Positions 16,283 through 23,707 of a stretch of DNA of 36,826 bases are shown one piece after another. The first letter of the stretch is position 1, and each line of letters opens with the position of its first letter. The translations under genes were made by a program, and so were the position numbers. The DNA lies in NCBI GenBank assembly GCA_017525035.1, contig JAFXTH010000012.1, positions 1 through 36,826 of the forward strand. Direction: 5' to 3'. Source of the stretch: Bacilli bacterium (GTDB lineage Bacteria > Bacillota_I > Bacilli_A > RF39 > UBA660). The notes below the pieces were generated by a model. The model was given only the letters and a program-made list of their open reading frames with translations. It was not told the origin of the DNA and did not search any database.

Positions 16283-16319
16283 AATAAAATTTTCCCTTCC
16301 TCTCTCTTATTATATTTAA

Positions 16320-16348
16320 ATCATAGCACACACTATTATTATAGTCAA
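16320..16348 (-). promoter_or_regulatory. Promoter of pilin-like gene A (extended -10)
   Basis: TTGACT (16343-16348) - 17 bases - TATGAT (16320-16325), with TGTGC directly before the -10. Same TGTGC extension as the promoters at 17572, 30496 and 36809. Confidence 0.75.
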
Positions 16349-16394
16349 TTATCAAAATTTAATTAAAATATCATTTAACATTTTATTTTACACA

Positions 16395-16425
16395 TAAAAA
16401 AAGACAACTAAATTTTAGTTGTCTT
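16395..16425 (-). terminator. Terminator of pilin-like gene B
   Basis: Perfect 10-bp stem 16401-16410 / 16416-16425 (AAGACAACTA / TAGTTGTCTT), five-base loop, seven T on the minus strand. Overlaps the stop codon at 16424. Confidence 0.88.
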
Positions 16426-17005
16426 ATTTATATATTATTGCATTTGATCTTGATACCTTTGTTTTAACATCTTGGTAGTTAATTGATGATTGATCTAGAT
16501 AATCCATCTTCAAATCAGCACCCTTTACAACAAGTTCAAATCTATCTACGCTTTCTAAATCATCTTCTCTTGCAAGATTAATTCCTCTATTCTTAGCAAT
16601 TGCCTCAGCATCATCACCTGCACATGTCTCATCACCACAAGATACTAAATGCACATAATAAACCATTCTCATGTCTCCTGATTGCATTGGCTCTGCAGTA
16701 ATTGCTACGAACGATTTATCTTTTGAATAATATGTATCAAATGAAGAAACATCTAAATTCAAATTTTTAATTCTATTAAGTGTAATAATAACAACTGTTG
16801 AAGAATCTGGATATTCCATCTTAGTATCACTTCTTATTGTATACTCAGCAGAACTGATAATTCTTCTTGCATCCTTTATAATAGAATCTCTTTTATTCTT
16901 GTCTAATGTAGATACTATATTTGGAATAGCTATTGTCATAATAACACCTAAAATAATAACTACTGCTAATAATTCTATTAAAGTAAATCCCTTTTTATTT
17001 TTCAT
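16424..17005 (-). CDS. Type IV pilin-like (pseudopilin) protein B
   Basis: 193 residues. Starts MKNKKG|FTLIELLAVVIILG, a class III signal almost identical to protein A, but the globular part is unrelated in sequence: basic KRDSIIKDARRIISSAEYTIR, then a beta-rich domain with two Cys (VSCGDETC). The upstream in-frame start adds 18 residues before the signal and has no ribosome site; the ATG at 17003-17005 follows GGTGAT. It has its own promoter and terminator, so the two pilin genes are adjacent but separately transcribed. They may be minor or major subunits of a competence-type or adhesive pilus. Confidence 0.85.
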   Translation of the reverse strand: MKNKKGFTLIELLAVVIILGVIMTIAIPNIVSTLDKNKRDSIIKDARRIISSAEYTIRSDTKMEYPDSSTVVIITLNRIKNLNLDVSSFDTYYSKDKSFVAITAEPMQSGDMRMVYYVHLVSCGDETCAGDDAEAIAKNRGINLAREDDLESVDRFELVVKGADLKMDYLDQSSINYQDVKTKVSRSNAIIYK

Positions 17006-17027
17006 AAAATCACCATACTTTAATATA

Positions 17028-17056
17028 ATTATAATATCTTTATAATTCATTTTCAA
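17028..17056 (-). promoter_or_regulatory. Promoter of pilin-like gene B
   Basis: TTGAAA (17051-17056) - 17 bases - TATAAT (17028-17033) on the minus strand, 22 bases before the start codon. Confidence 0.65.
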
Positions 17057-17066
17057 CAATTAAGAC

Positions 17067-17091
17067 AAAAAAAAGAACTGTTAGACAGTCC
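17067..17091 (-). terminator. Terminator of the 17091 hypothetical gene
   Basis: Stem 17075-17081 / 17085-17091 with one G-U, three-base loop, eight T on the minus strand. It shares a base with the stop codon. Confidence 0.8.
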
Positions 17092-17510
17092 TATTTTTGT
17101 AACATACTCATTAAATTTACTTTAAACATATCTTTTTCTGGGTTACTCTTAGAAATCATTACACCTTTATAAGTAGATAGCTCAGTACGATGTCCTTCAT
17201 CAAGAATTCCTTCTGGAGTAATATTTGTTAAAAGAATAATGTTTTTATCTTCATATACAGTATAATGAAGTCTAATCTCACCATGTACTTTTGCAAATAA
17301 TTCTGCAGTAGGCAATTTTAACTCATAAGATTTAGTATTATCTTTTTTAGATACTGATACTAATTCTCCTAAGAAGTTACCGTTTCTAATTTCTGGATAA
17401 TATTCAAAAGTTAACTTTTTAAAAGCAAACATATTATACTTTCTTAAAGTTCTTTCTTTCTTTCTAAAATCATTTTCATTTTGATATTCAAATATATAAC
17501 ATTGTTTCAT
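17091..17510 (-). CDS. Hypothetical soluble protein
   Basis: 139 residues, no membrane segment, mixed alpha/beta character with a basic N-terminal helix (FRKKERTLRKYNMFAFKKL). I do not recognise a family. The upstream in-frame starts would run into the promoter, so the ATG at 17508-17510 after AGGGGG is chosen. It has the best promoter in this part of the window (17572-17600) and a clean terminator, so it is likely well expressed as a single gene. It sits directly downstream of spoVS, but the terminator between argues against a shared transcript. Confidence 0.7.
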   Translation of the reverse strand: MKQCYIFEYQNENDFRKKERTLRKYNMFAFKKLTFEYYPEIRNGNFLGELVSVSKKDNTKSYELKLPTAELFAKVHGEIRLHYTVYEDKNIILLTNITPEGILDEGHRTELSTYKGVMISKSNPEKDMFKVNLMSMLQK

Positions 17511-17571
17511 AGTATTCAACCCCCTACCTGAACAACTCACATCTTCAACCCCATTTTCTAGATGTGATAGT

Positions 17572-17600
17572 ATTATAGCACAAAAAGTGAAGAAAGTCAA
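17572..17600 (-). promoter_or_regulatory. Strong promoter inside the spoVS terminator
   Basis: TTGACT (17595-17600) - 17 bases - TATAAT (17572-17577), with TGTGC before the -10. The -35 box lies in the loop and stem edge of the terminator hairpin at 17582-17618. Confidence 0.8.
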
Positions 17601-17618
17601 ATGTTTTCTTCACTTTTT
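17582..17618 (-). terminator. Terminator of spoVS, overlapping the next promoter
   Basis: Perfect 14-bp stem 17582-17595 / 17605-17618 with a nine-base loop; each arm ends in five T in its own direction, so it may work both ways. It contains the -35 box and most of the spacer of the downstream promoter. Confidence 0.85.
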
Positions 17619-17623
17619 CGTTG

Positions 17624-17884
17624 TCATATAAGGCTTATAGTAAATTTGATAGCAGTCCTAGTCAAATTATTTACATTCACTTCATTAAAAGATGGAACAA
17701 TATTTAGATCCTTACCACTAGGGATTATAAATCCCCTTGATACAATTATTGATTTAACTAATTGATTAAGTGCTCCTGCTCCAATTGATTGTAATTCAAC
17801 AATATTATCTCTTTTTAATATATTTGTTATTGCTCCTGCTACACTATTTGGATTTGATTTACTCGATACTTTTAATATTTCCAT
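17624..17884 (-). CDS. spoVS: Stage V sporulation protein S
   Basis: 86 residues, the same length as B. subtilis SpoVS. Begins MEILKVSSKSNPNSVAGAIT and contains the conserved core VELQSIGAGALNQLVKSI and ARGFI-like SRGFIIPSG, then the C-terminal TAIKFTISL; an Alba-like small fold. In Bacillus it affects engulfment, spore coat assembly and septation. SpoVS also occurs in bacteria that do not sporulate, so alone it is weak evidence, but gerE, gerM and spoIIIAH are in the same window. An in-frame start 51 bases upstream is rejected; the ATG at 17882-17884 has GAGAGGAG. Confidence 0.92.
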   Translation of the reverse strand: MEILKVSSKSNPNSVAGAITNILKRDNIVELQSIGAGALNQLVKSIIVSRGFIIPSGKDLNIVPSFNEVNVNNLTRTAIKFTISLI

Positions 17885-17933
17885 ATATATGCTCCTCTCA
17901 TTTAATACTATGAAAGGACATAGTAAATAGAAC

Positions 17934-17957
17934 AAAAAAAAGATGGCTTACGCCACC
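17934..17957 (-). terminator. Terminator of the YGGA-repeat protein gene
   Basis: Stem 17942-17947 / 17952-17957 (GATGGC / GCCACC, one G-U), loop of four, eight T on the minus strand. One of the most G+C-rich stems here. Confidence 0.85.
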
Positions 17958-17960
17958 TTA

Positions 17961-18794
17961 TTAAAATTCTAATTTTTCTATTTCTTCTTTTGGTTCTTCT
18001 GCTGGTAGTGGTGTTTCTACAACTGCAGGAGTTTCTGCAACTGGTGCTACAGCAGGAGCTTCAACTACTGGTGCTTCAACTACTGGCTTTTCAGCAACAA
18101 CAGGTTCTACAGCTGGTGTTTCTACTGGAGTAACATTAACTTGTGCTCCTGCATAAGCTTCACGTACTGTTTCAGTAGGAATTGGTGCTGTATTTTCAAG
18201 TGGATTAGCTCCACCATAAATTTCTCTTGGTTTTTCTTCTAATACTTCAGCAACTGGTTCAGGACTTGCTCCACCATATACAACTGGTTCTGTAGCAGGT
18301 GCTTCAACTGCTGGGGCATCTAAAGTTTCAACTGCTGGTGCTGTAACTGTTGATGTATCAACAACTGGTGCAACAGGAGTTACTTCTGGAACATCTAATG
18401 TTTCAGGTTTAATCTCTTCTAAACTTTCAACTGGAGCTTCAGGTTTAACTGAATCAAAGTTAATAGTTTCTGCAACTGGTGTTTCAGGAACTTCTTTAAC
18501 ACCATCACCTTCTGTAGGTACAACAATTGGAGTTGTGTCTGTAACAGTAGGTTCAACTGCTGCAACTTCTGCCTTAACTTCTTCAACAGGAGCTGTAGGT
18601 TCAGCAGCTGCTGATTCTTCTTTCTTTTCTTCAGTACCTTCTTCAGTAGCGTTTTCTGATTGTAATTTTTTATTTTCTTTAAAGAATAAAGCTATACCAA
18701 CTGCTAAAAATAAGATTCCTATAATTATACAAATGCATGCTGGTGTAGTAATAAACTCTCCAAAATCAAAACTTAGTAATTCAAAAATATTCAT
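17961..18794 (-). CDS. Pro/Val/Glu-rich membrane-anchored protein with Y(G/A)GA repeats
   Basis: 277 residues. One membrane segment (about 17-38), then an acidic, almost certainly disordered tail of Pro, Val, Glu, Ala and Thr. It contains three spaced motifs: VVYGGASP (171-178), EIYGGANP (191-198) and EAYAGAQV (212-219), at steps of 20 and 21 residues, each preceded by an acidic stretch. Further repeats follow (VVEAPVVEAP, AVAPVAETPA). The order, a short N-terminus and then a KENKK stop-transfer, suggests the tail is cytoplasmic. No named family. The low-complexity sequence makes function uncertain; a scaffold with a short binding motif is my inference. It is G+C-richer than average as a result of its codon content. 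Ribosome site AAGGAT. Confidence 0.75.
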   Translation of the reverse strand: MNIFELLSFDFGEFITTPACICIIIGILFLAVGIALFFKENKKLQSENATEEGTEEKKEESAAAEPTAPVEEVKAEVAAVEPTVTDTTPIVVPTEGDGVKEVPETPVAETINFDSVKPEAPVESLEEIKPETLDVPEVTPVAPVVDTSTVTAPAVETLDAPAVEAPATEPVVYGGASPEPVAEVLEEKPREIYGGANPLENTAPIPTETVREAYAGAQVNVTPVETPAVEPVVAEKPVVEAPVVEAPAVAPVAETPAVVETPLPAEEPKEEIEKLEF

Positions 18795-18860
18795 ATTCTT
18801 ATCCTTCTTCCCTATCTATTCTAATAAAATAATAACAAAAAATAATATCAAATGCAAGTG

Positions 18861-19544
18861 CTATTTTAATAAATTAAAATTAAAAAATTCCCATATATTT
18901 TTTTTATCTGGCAAACACGTAAAGCTCATAATTTCCTTCTTAACTGGATGCACAAATTCAAGCTTATAAGCCCATAAAGCAATTTGCTTATTATCTTGCT
19001 TTCCGTATCTTTGATCACCATACAAACTATGTCCTCTTGATGCGAATTGTACTCTTATTTGATGATGTCTACCTGTAAGTAATTCTATTTCTACAAGTGA
19101 CAAATTATTACTAGTATTTTCTTCTATCACTTTATAGTTCAAAACAGCCTTCTTACCTTCATTTTTATTAGTAACAATTGTGTTACCATCATCTTTTTTT
19201 AATAAGTAATCTTCAAAAGTTCCAGTTTTGCTATCAAGCGTACCATTTACAACAGCTAAGTATTTTTTAGAAAAACTATGTGTTTTCATCATATTAGTTA
19301 ATCTTGATGCTGCTTTTGAACTTCTTGCAAACACCATCACACCACCAACTGGCCTATCAAGTCTATGAACAAGACCTAAATATACATTCCCAGGTTTATT
19401 ATATTTTTCTTTAATATATTCTTTTACTATGGTTAATAAATCTTTATCATTAGTAGCATCAGCTTGGCTTAATACATTACATGGCTTTACTACTACAATA
19501 ATATGATTATCTTCGTATAATACTTTCAAATCACTAGCTTTCAT
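18861..19544 (-). CDS. RluA-family rRNA/tRNA pseudouridine synthase
   Basis: 227 residues. Motif HRLDRPVGGVMVFA (60-73) with catalytic Asp63, plus the C-terminal TGRHHQIRVQFA segment, as in RluA/RluC/RluD. There is no S4 domain at the N-terminus, so it is a short RluA-type enzyme; the exact uridine it modifies cannot be predicted. The ATG at 19542-19544 lies inside the end of the methyltransferase gene (11-base overlap), implying coupling. An in-frame GTG six codons upstream is a possible alternative since no strong ribosome site is visible. Confidence 0.85.
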   Translation of the reverse strand: MKASDLKVLYEDNHIIVVVKPCNVLSQADATNDKDLLTIVKEYIKEKYNKPGNVYLGLVHRLDRPVGGVMVFARSSKAASRLTNMMKTHSFSKKYLAVVNGTLDSKTGTFEDYLLKKDDGNTIVTNKNEGKKAVLNYKVIEENTSNNLSLVEIELLTGRHHQIRVQFASRGHSLYGDQRYGKQDNKQIALWAYKLEFVHPVKKEIMSFTCLPDKKNIWEFFNFNLLK

Positions 19545-20397
19545 ATCTAGAAACCACACCACAAGGAAGAATTAAATCATCGCCGCTTGATTTTAATCCA
19601 ATCTCTTCTGAATATATCTTTCCTTTATATTTCTTACCTACTGTTAACTTAAGTAGATTTGTAAATACTTCTTTAGAAAGTGCTGTTGTATATGTATTTA
19701 CTATTACAAAAAGTGGATTATCACTTAATATCTGCACACATAACTCTAACAAATGAAATAAATCTTTTTCAATATCCCATACCTCTTTGTTAGCACCTCT
19801 TCCGTAACTAGGTGGATCCATTATTATGGCATCATATTTGTTTCCTCTTCTTATTTCACGTTCTACAAATTTTACAACATCATCTACTATATATCTAACT
19901 TTTTCACCTTCAAGATGATTACTTTTAACGTTTTCTTTTGCCCAATCTGTCATACCACGAGATGAATCAACATGACAAACAAATGCTCCTGCAGAAAGAC
20001 ATGCCACAGTAGCAGCACCTGTATATGCAAATAAGTTTAATACTTTAATATCTCTTTTTGAGTTTTTAATCTTGTCTATGCAAAAATCCCAGTTAACTGC
20101 TTGTTCAGGAAATAACCCAGTATGCTTAAATCCCATTTGTTTAATATTAAAAGTTAAATTCTTGTAACTTATCTGCCAAAATGGTTCAATTTTCTTTAAG
20201 TTTTCCCAATTTCCTCCACCAGTATTACTTCTATGGTATACTGCATCAATGTCATTATATTTTTTAATTAGATTACCATTATTCCATATTATTTGTGGAT
20301 CTGGTCTTAACAACTTATACTTTCCCCATCTTTCCAACTTTTCACCATTTGAAGTTGCTATTAATTCATAATCCTTCCAATCTTCTGATATAAGCAT
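19534..20397 (-). CDS. Class I SAM-dependent methyltransferase, RlmI/RlmK-like
   Basis: 287 residues. SAM-binding motif I NLFAYTGAAT (121-130) and acidic VDSS (143-146), then the catalytic MDPPSYGRG (193-201). This is the Methyltrans_SAM family (PF10672) related to the 23S rRNA methyltransferases RlmI and RlmK; here the N-terminal PUA domain is absent. Its role is probably rRNA base methylation, with the target unknown. Ribosome site GAGGTGAT. It overlaps the pseudouridine synthase gene by 11 bases, so the two RNA-modifying enzymes are likely made together. Confidence 0.8.
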   Translation of the reverse strand: MLISEDWKDYELIATSNGEKLERWGKYKLLRPDPQIIWNNGNLIKKYNDIDAVYHRSNTGGGNWENLKKIEPFWQISYKNLTFNIKQMGFKHTGLFPEQAVNWDFCIDKIKNSKRDIKVLNLFAYTGAATVACLSAGAFVCHVDSSRGMTDWAKENVKSNHLEGEKVRYIVDDVVKFVEREIRRGNKYDAIIMDPPSYGRGANKEVWDIEKDLFHLLELCVQILSDNPLFVIVNTYTTALSKEVFTNLLKLTVGKKYKGKIYSEEIGLKSSGDDLILPCGVVSRYES

Positions 20398-20448
20398 AAA
20401 ATCACCTCTATAAGTATCTATTAAAATAATAACATTTTTTTAGTCATT

Positions 20449-20476
20449 AAAAAAGGGCTTAATCCTTTTTAAGCCC
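20449..20476 (-). terminator. Terminator of the FNT gene
   Basis: Perfect 8-bp stem 20455-20462 / 20469-20476 (GGGCTTAA / TTAAGCCC), six-base loop, six T on the minus strand (A at 20449-20454). Overlaps the stop codon. Confidence 0.85.
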
Positions 20477-21106
20477 ATATTTATTTCCTAGTGCAATTAA
20501 AATACCACCAACACTATTACCTAAAATCATTACAAGTAAATATAATACTGTCTTTAAATCCCATGCATTTGCAGCTGAGAAATAATACATATTAGCAACA
20601 CAGTGTTCAAATCCACAAATTATGAATACTGTAACACATAAGAATACTGCAAAGTATCTTCCTACATCAGTAAGTCTTTTGTATAAATCAACTGCTAAGA
20701 ACATTAACATTCCACAAAATATTGATAAAACAAATATACTTAACAAGTTGTCATTCAATTTTGCATCTGCTGCAGCTTTAGCAACTTCATTTAGTTTATC
20801 CCCATATCTTGTTACTAACAATAAATATCCACAGGAAATTGTACCAATTAAGTTACCTACTAGAGTTAAAAACAATTCCCATAAATAATTTAATTTATTA
20901 TCTATAACATATCCAATCTTTCCTGTATACAAGTTATAGCCATTAACTACAACCATAAATAATCCAATACCAAATAGAAAAGCACCTAATTCTGTTCTAT
21001 TTAACATTAAAAATATTGTTCCTCCTATACTTATCACTACACCTGATAAGATAGCTCTTAATAAAATCTTCCAACTATTGTCTTTCTTTTTTTCTTTATT
21101 TTTCAT
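20459..21106 (-). CDS. Formate/nitrite transporter (FNT) family channel
   Basis: 215 residues, six predicted membrane segments. Family signatures: GAFLFGIGLFMVVVNGYNLYTGKI (helix 2 and loop), GNLIGTISCGYLL, and GFEHCVANMYYF in the fifth segment, which carries the pore histidine of FNT channels. These pass formate, nitrite, hydrosulphide or lactate. At 215 residues it is shorter than FocA (about 280), mainly in the loops. Overlaps the rsmI stop by 11 bases and has a GGGAGG site, so it is in the same operon as rsmI. Substrate not predictable from sequence. Confidence 0.85.
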   Translation of the reverse strand: MKNKEKKKDNSWKILLRAILSGVVISIGGTIFLMLNRTELGAFLFGIGLFMVVVNGYNLYTGKIGYVIDNKLNYLWELFLTLVGNLIGTISCGYLLLVTRYGDKLNEVAKAAADAKLNDNLLSIFVLSIFCGMLMFLAVDLYKRLTDVGRYFAVFLCVTVFIICGFEHCVANMYYFSAANAWDLKTVLYLLVMILGNSVGGILIALGNKYGLKKD

Positions 21107-21962
21107 TTTTACCTCCCAATAAATCTTTTAATTTTAAACTTGCTTCATATATATCATTTTTCTTTAATTTTTTATTATTCTCATTTAGTTTTTTTATTGC
21201 TTCTTTAACACTGCAATTATTTTTAACAATAGTATCTACAATCATTGCTTCTATTGAAATACTACCTTCTTCTACCACCTTTTTGTCTTTCTTTTCAATT
21301 ACTATTGCATATTCACCTTTTTCTATATTAGCATCATTCTTAATTTGTTCATACACATCTTCTATTTTTCCATAAAATCCTCGTTCGTGTATTTTTGTTA
21401 AATCAGATGCAATGTATACAGTAGCAGATTCAAAAATAGTTGTTAGTTTGTTAAATAATTTTACTATTCTTTTAGGTGATTCATATAAAACAAAAGTATT
21501 AATAGATAAATCTTTAATTCTATCTATTTCTTCGTTAAACTTTGTATTATCTGTTGGTAGAAATCCAATGAAAGCGAAATTAGTCGTATCTATTCCTGAC
21601 ACTGACAAAGCACTTACTACAGCACTAGCACCAGGAAGTGCAAATACATTTATTCCCTCTTCTCTTGCTTTTCTAATTAATATATAACCAGGATCAGAAA
21701 TGCAAGGTGTTCCTGCATCAGTAACTATAGCAATATCCATTCCTTTTTTTAAATCATCAATAATAAAATTACTTTTAGATAATTCATTAAATTTGTGGTA
21801 TGCTACTAATTTCTTTTTAATTTCATAATGGTTCAATAACTTAATTGTTTGTCTTGTATCTTCACATGCTATATAATCAACATTTCTTAAAACGTCTAAT
21901 GCCCTTAATGTGATATCCTGAAGATTACCTATTGGTGTTGCAACTACATACAAGTTACCCAT
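21096..21962 (-). CDS. rsmI: 16S rRNA 2'-O-methyltransferase RsmI
   Basis: 288 residues. Begins MGNLYVVATPIGNLQDITLR, then CEDTR, IVTDAGTPCISDPGY and the LPGASAVVSALSVSG segment: the tetrapyrrole-methylase fold of RsmI, which methylates the ribose of C1402 in 16S rRNA. The basic C-terminal HTH-like part (VKEAIKKLNENNKKLKKNDIYEASLKL) is present. It starts one base after a 36-codon membrane-peptide gene and overlaps the FNT gene, so three genes are coupled. Confidence 0.95.
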   Translation of the reverse strand: MGNLYVVATPIGNLQDITLRALDVLRNVDYIACEDTRQTIKLLNHYEIKKKLVAYHKFNELSKSNFIIDDLKKGMDIAIVTDAGTPCISDPGYILIRKAREEGINVFALPGASAVVSALSVSGIDTTNFAFIGFLPTDNTKFNEEIDRIKDLSINTFVLYESPKRIVKLFNKLTTIFESATVYIASDLTKIHERGFYGKIEDVYEQIKNDANIEKGEYAIVIEKKDKKVVEEGSISIEAMIVDTIVKNNCSVKEAIKKLNENNKKLKKNDIYEASLKLKDLLGGKNEK

Positions 21963-21963
21963 A

Positions 21964-22074
21964 TTATATAACCTTCATTAAAACCAATATATTATAGACT
22001 ATAAATACAACACCTAGGGCCATTATTGTACAAGCTAGTATTGAATACCAATCAAGTTTAAATTTCTTTTTCAT
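21964..22074 (-). CDS. 36-residue single-pass membrane peptide upstream of rsmI
   Basis: Reads MKKKFKLDWYSILACTIMAL followed by GVVFIVYNILVLMKVI: a basic N-terminus and one hydrophobic helix (about 11-33). It has a GGTGAT ribosome site (22078-22083) and a possible -10 TATAAT (22090-22095). Its TAA stop is one base before the rsmI ATG, whose own ribosome site would lie inside this reading frame, so translation of the peptide could drive rsmI. Short membrane peptides are easily missed; conservation is untested. Could also be a simple leader. Confidence 0.65.
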   Translation of the reverse strand: MKKKFKLDWYSILACTIMALGVVFIVYNILVLMKVI

Positions 22075-22120
22075 ACAATCACCAAATTAATTATAACATA
22101 TACAAATTTTTTTAAAATAA

Positions 22121-22147
22121 AAAAAGAAATGATATTCATTTCTTTTT
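22121..22147 (-). terminator. Terminator of the thioredoxin-like lipoprotein gene
   Basis: Perfect 12-bp stem 22121-22132 / 22136-22147, three-base loop, five T closing the minus-strand arm. It covers the stop codon at 22146. Confidence 0.8.
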
Positions 22148-22850
22148 AACATGTTTCATCACAAGCATTGATAAAGAATTTATCAAACTTTTCTTCTTCA
22201 TCCTTTAACATTTCTTCAGTTAATTCTTCTCTTGCATCTTTTTGAGTGTCAGATTTACCTGTAATCATTCTTACTGCTTTACCTTTATTAATGTAGAAAT
22301 AGTTTGGTGCATATATTCTTTTTTCTCCTACTGCTACTTCATCACCATTATTATCTGTTAAAGTATAATCTCTTAGTAATGATCCAAATAATTCTAATAA
22401 TTTCTTATATTCTTCAGTACCTTCTTTTTCAAGTACTAGTTTATTATTTTCATCAATAGTGTATTTATCTCTTATTAATTCATTACCTTCATCATCCCAT
22501 ATGTCAATATAATATACCTTTTCGATATCATTTTCTCTTGATACCTTATCAGCCATTTCTATTACACTACGGCACCATGGACATAATCTAGATCCAAAAT
22601 AAACATAAAAAGAATCACCACTATCTATTTTCTTCATAAGTTCTTCCATAGTTATTTCAACAAATCTATTATCTTCACTTATACTTATAGTTCTATGTTC
22701 TTTTCCACTTTTATTTGTTTTACCATTTAATTCTTCATAATCATTTTTAAATGCTAATGCAACTTTATTTTCTTTCTTGTTATCAAAGCAACCTGTAAAA
22801 GATATTAAACTAACTAATAACAATAAAGATATTAATACTTTTTTCTTCAT
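22146..22850 (-). CDS. Thioredoxin-fold lipoprotein
   Basis: 234 residues. Type II signal peptide with lipobox SFTGC (Cys21). A thioredoxin-like domain from about 60: DSFYVYFGSRLCPWC places the redox pair Cys90-Pro-Trp-Cys93 after a beta strand, and YAPNYFYINKG provides the cis-Pro strand. A large insertion (about 105-165) and a C-terminal NACDETC (Cys230, Cys234) are extra. It would act outside the membrane, as a disulphide reductase or isomerase; which direction is unclear. Upstream in-frame start rejected because GGAGG sits before the ATG at 22848-22850. Confidence 0.8.
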   Translation of the reverse strand: MKKKVLISLLLLVSLISFTGCFDNKKENKVALAFKNDYEELNGKTNKSGKEHRTISISEDNRFVEITMEELMKKIDSGDSFYVYFGSRLCPWCRSVIEMADKVSRENDIEKVYYIDIWDDEGNELIRDKYTIDENNKLVLEKEGTEEYKKLLELFGSLLRDYTLTDNNGDEVAVGEKRIYAPNYFYINKGKAVRMITGKSDTQKDAREELTEEMLKDEEEKFDKFFINACDETC

Positions 22851-22906
22851 ATCCTTACCTCCAATATACAATTATTATTCTAACAAAAATATAATAGTTT
22901 GAAAAG

Positions 22907-22928
22907 AAAAAGCATAAAAATATGCTTT
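22907..22928 (-). terminator. Terminator of the GT8 gene
   Basis: Stem 22909-22916 / 22921-22928 (AAAGCATA / TATGCTTT), four-base loop, short T run on the minus strand. Confidence 0.75.
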
Positions 22929-23697
22929 AAATCTTATCAATAATATCCATATATTTATCAAAGAATTTTAATTCTAGTGATTTCTTTTCTAGTTGGCATT
23001 TTGCTCTATAGCCAATAATTTCTTGCGTATCAAACATCCATGGCTTATGTCTACCAATATAATGGATTACTCTCAAATCATTAGAATCATAGCCAAATTC
23101 ATTAACATACTGATCAACTACATAATAAAATAAATTATATTTTTCTGAAATTGCTAGATTCTTATTCTTCCAATCAAAATATTCATTAATGATATCCTGA
23201 TCCCCAATATCTTTGTTAAATTCATGAGTCAATAAAATATTTTTCATTTTATCTAATATACCTTCTTCAGGAACAATAACCATCAACCCAGAATTTATGC
23301 CATCCCAATCAGGTACTCTTTCTTTTCCTGATATTGCTCCAGACATATGTGGCATATCAAATAAATCATCTATATTCTTAGCAATATACATATCACTATC
23401 TAGATAAACTATCTTATCAAATTGAGTTAATTCAAATACATATAATTTATCAAATGTATTAACCCAATAGGCATATGATGTATTTTTAACCAATGAAGAT
23501 GCATCTATTTTAGGTTTAACTATTACAATATATCCTCTTCTTTTCAAATCCTCTACTATGTCATTATCAATAGTCTCATTTACTATAACAACAAACTTAT
23601 TATATTTAGGGTTTGTTTCTTTCAAAGATTCAAAAAGTGCTACTACACCTTTGTAATAACTGTTAGTACTTAAAACTGTAACATATGCATAATTCAA
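22927..23697 (-). CDS. Family 8 glycosyltransferase (glycogenin/LgtC-like)
   Basis: 256 residues. AYVTVLSTNSYYKGVVALFESL at the start, metal-binding Asp100-Ser-Asp102 in KIVYLDSDMYI, GINSGLMVI, and DQDIINEYF, then HYIGRHKPW with the C-terminal metal His: the full GT8 pattern of retaining galactosyl or glucosyltransferases. Start taken as TTG (23695-23697), seven bases after AGGAG; the in-frame TTG 18 bases upstream has no site. It begins 10 bases after the DUF1846 gene stop. It probably builds a surface or storage glycan; the acceptor is unknown. Confidence 0.85.
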   Translation of the reverse strand: MNYAYVTVLSTNSYYKGVVALFESLKETNPKYNKFVVIVNETIDNDIVEDLKRRGYIVIVKPKIDASSLVKNTSYAYWVNTFDKLYVFELTQFDKIVYLDSDMYIAKNIDDLFDMPHMSGAISGKERVPDWDGINSGLMVIVPEEGILDKMKNILLTHEFNKDIGDQDIINEYFDWKNKNLAISEKYNLFYYVVDQYVNEFGYDSNDLRVIHYIGRHKPWMFDTQEIIGYRAKCQLEKKSLELKFFDKYMDIIDKI

Positions 23698-23707
23698 AGT
23701 ATCACTC

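Noticed and set aside
18535..18969. 144-codon frame opposite the Pro/Val/Glu-rich gene and the RluA-family gene
   Set aside because: It is the antisense of repetitive GCN/CCN/GTN codons and has no ribosome site or domain.
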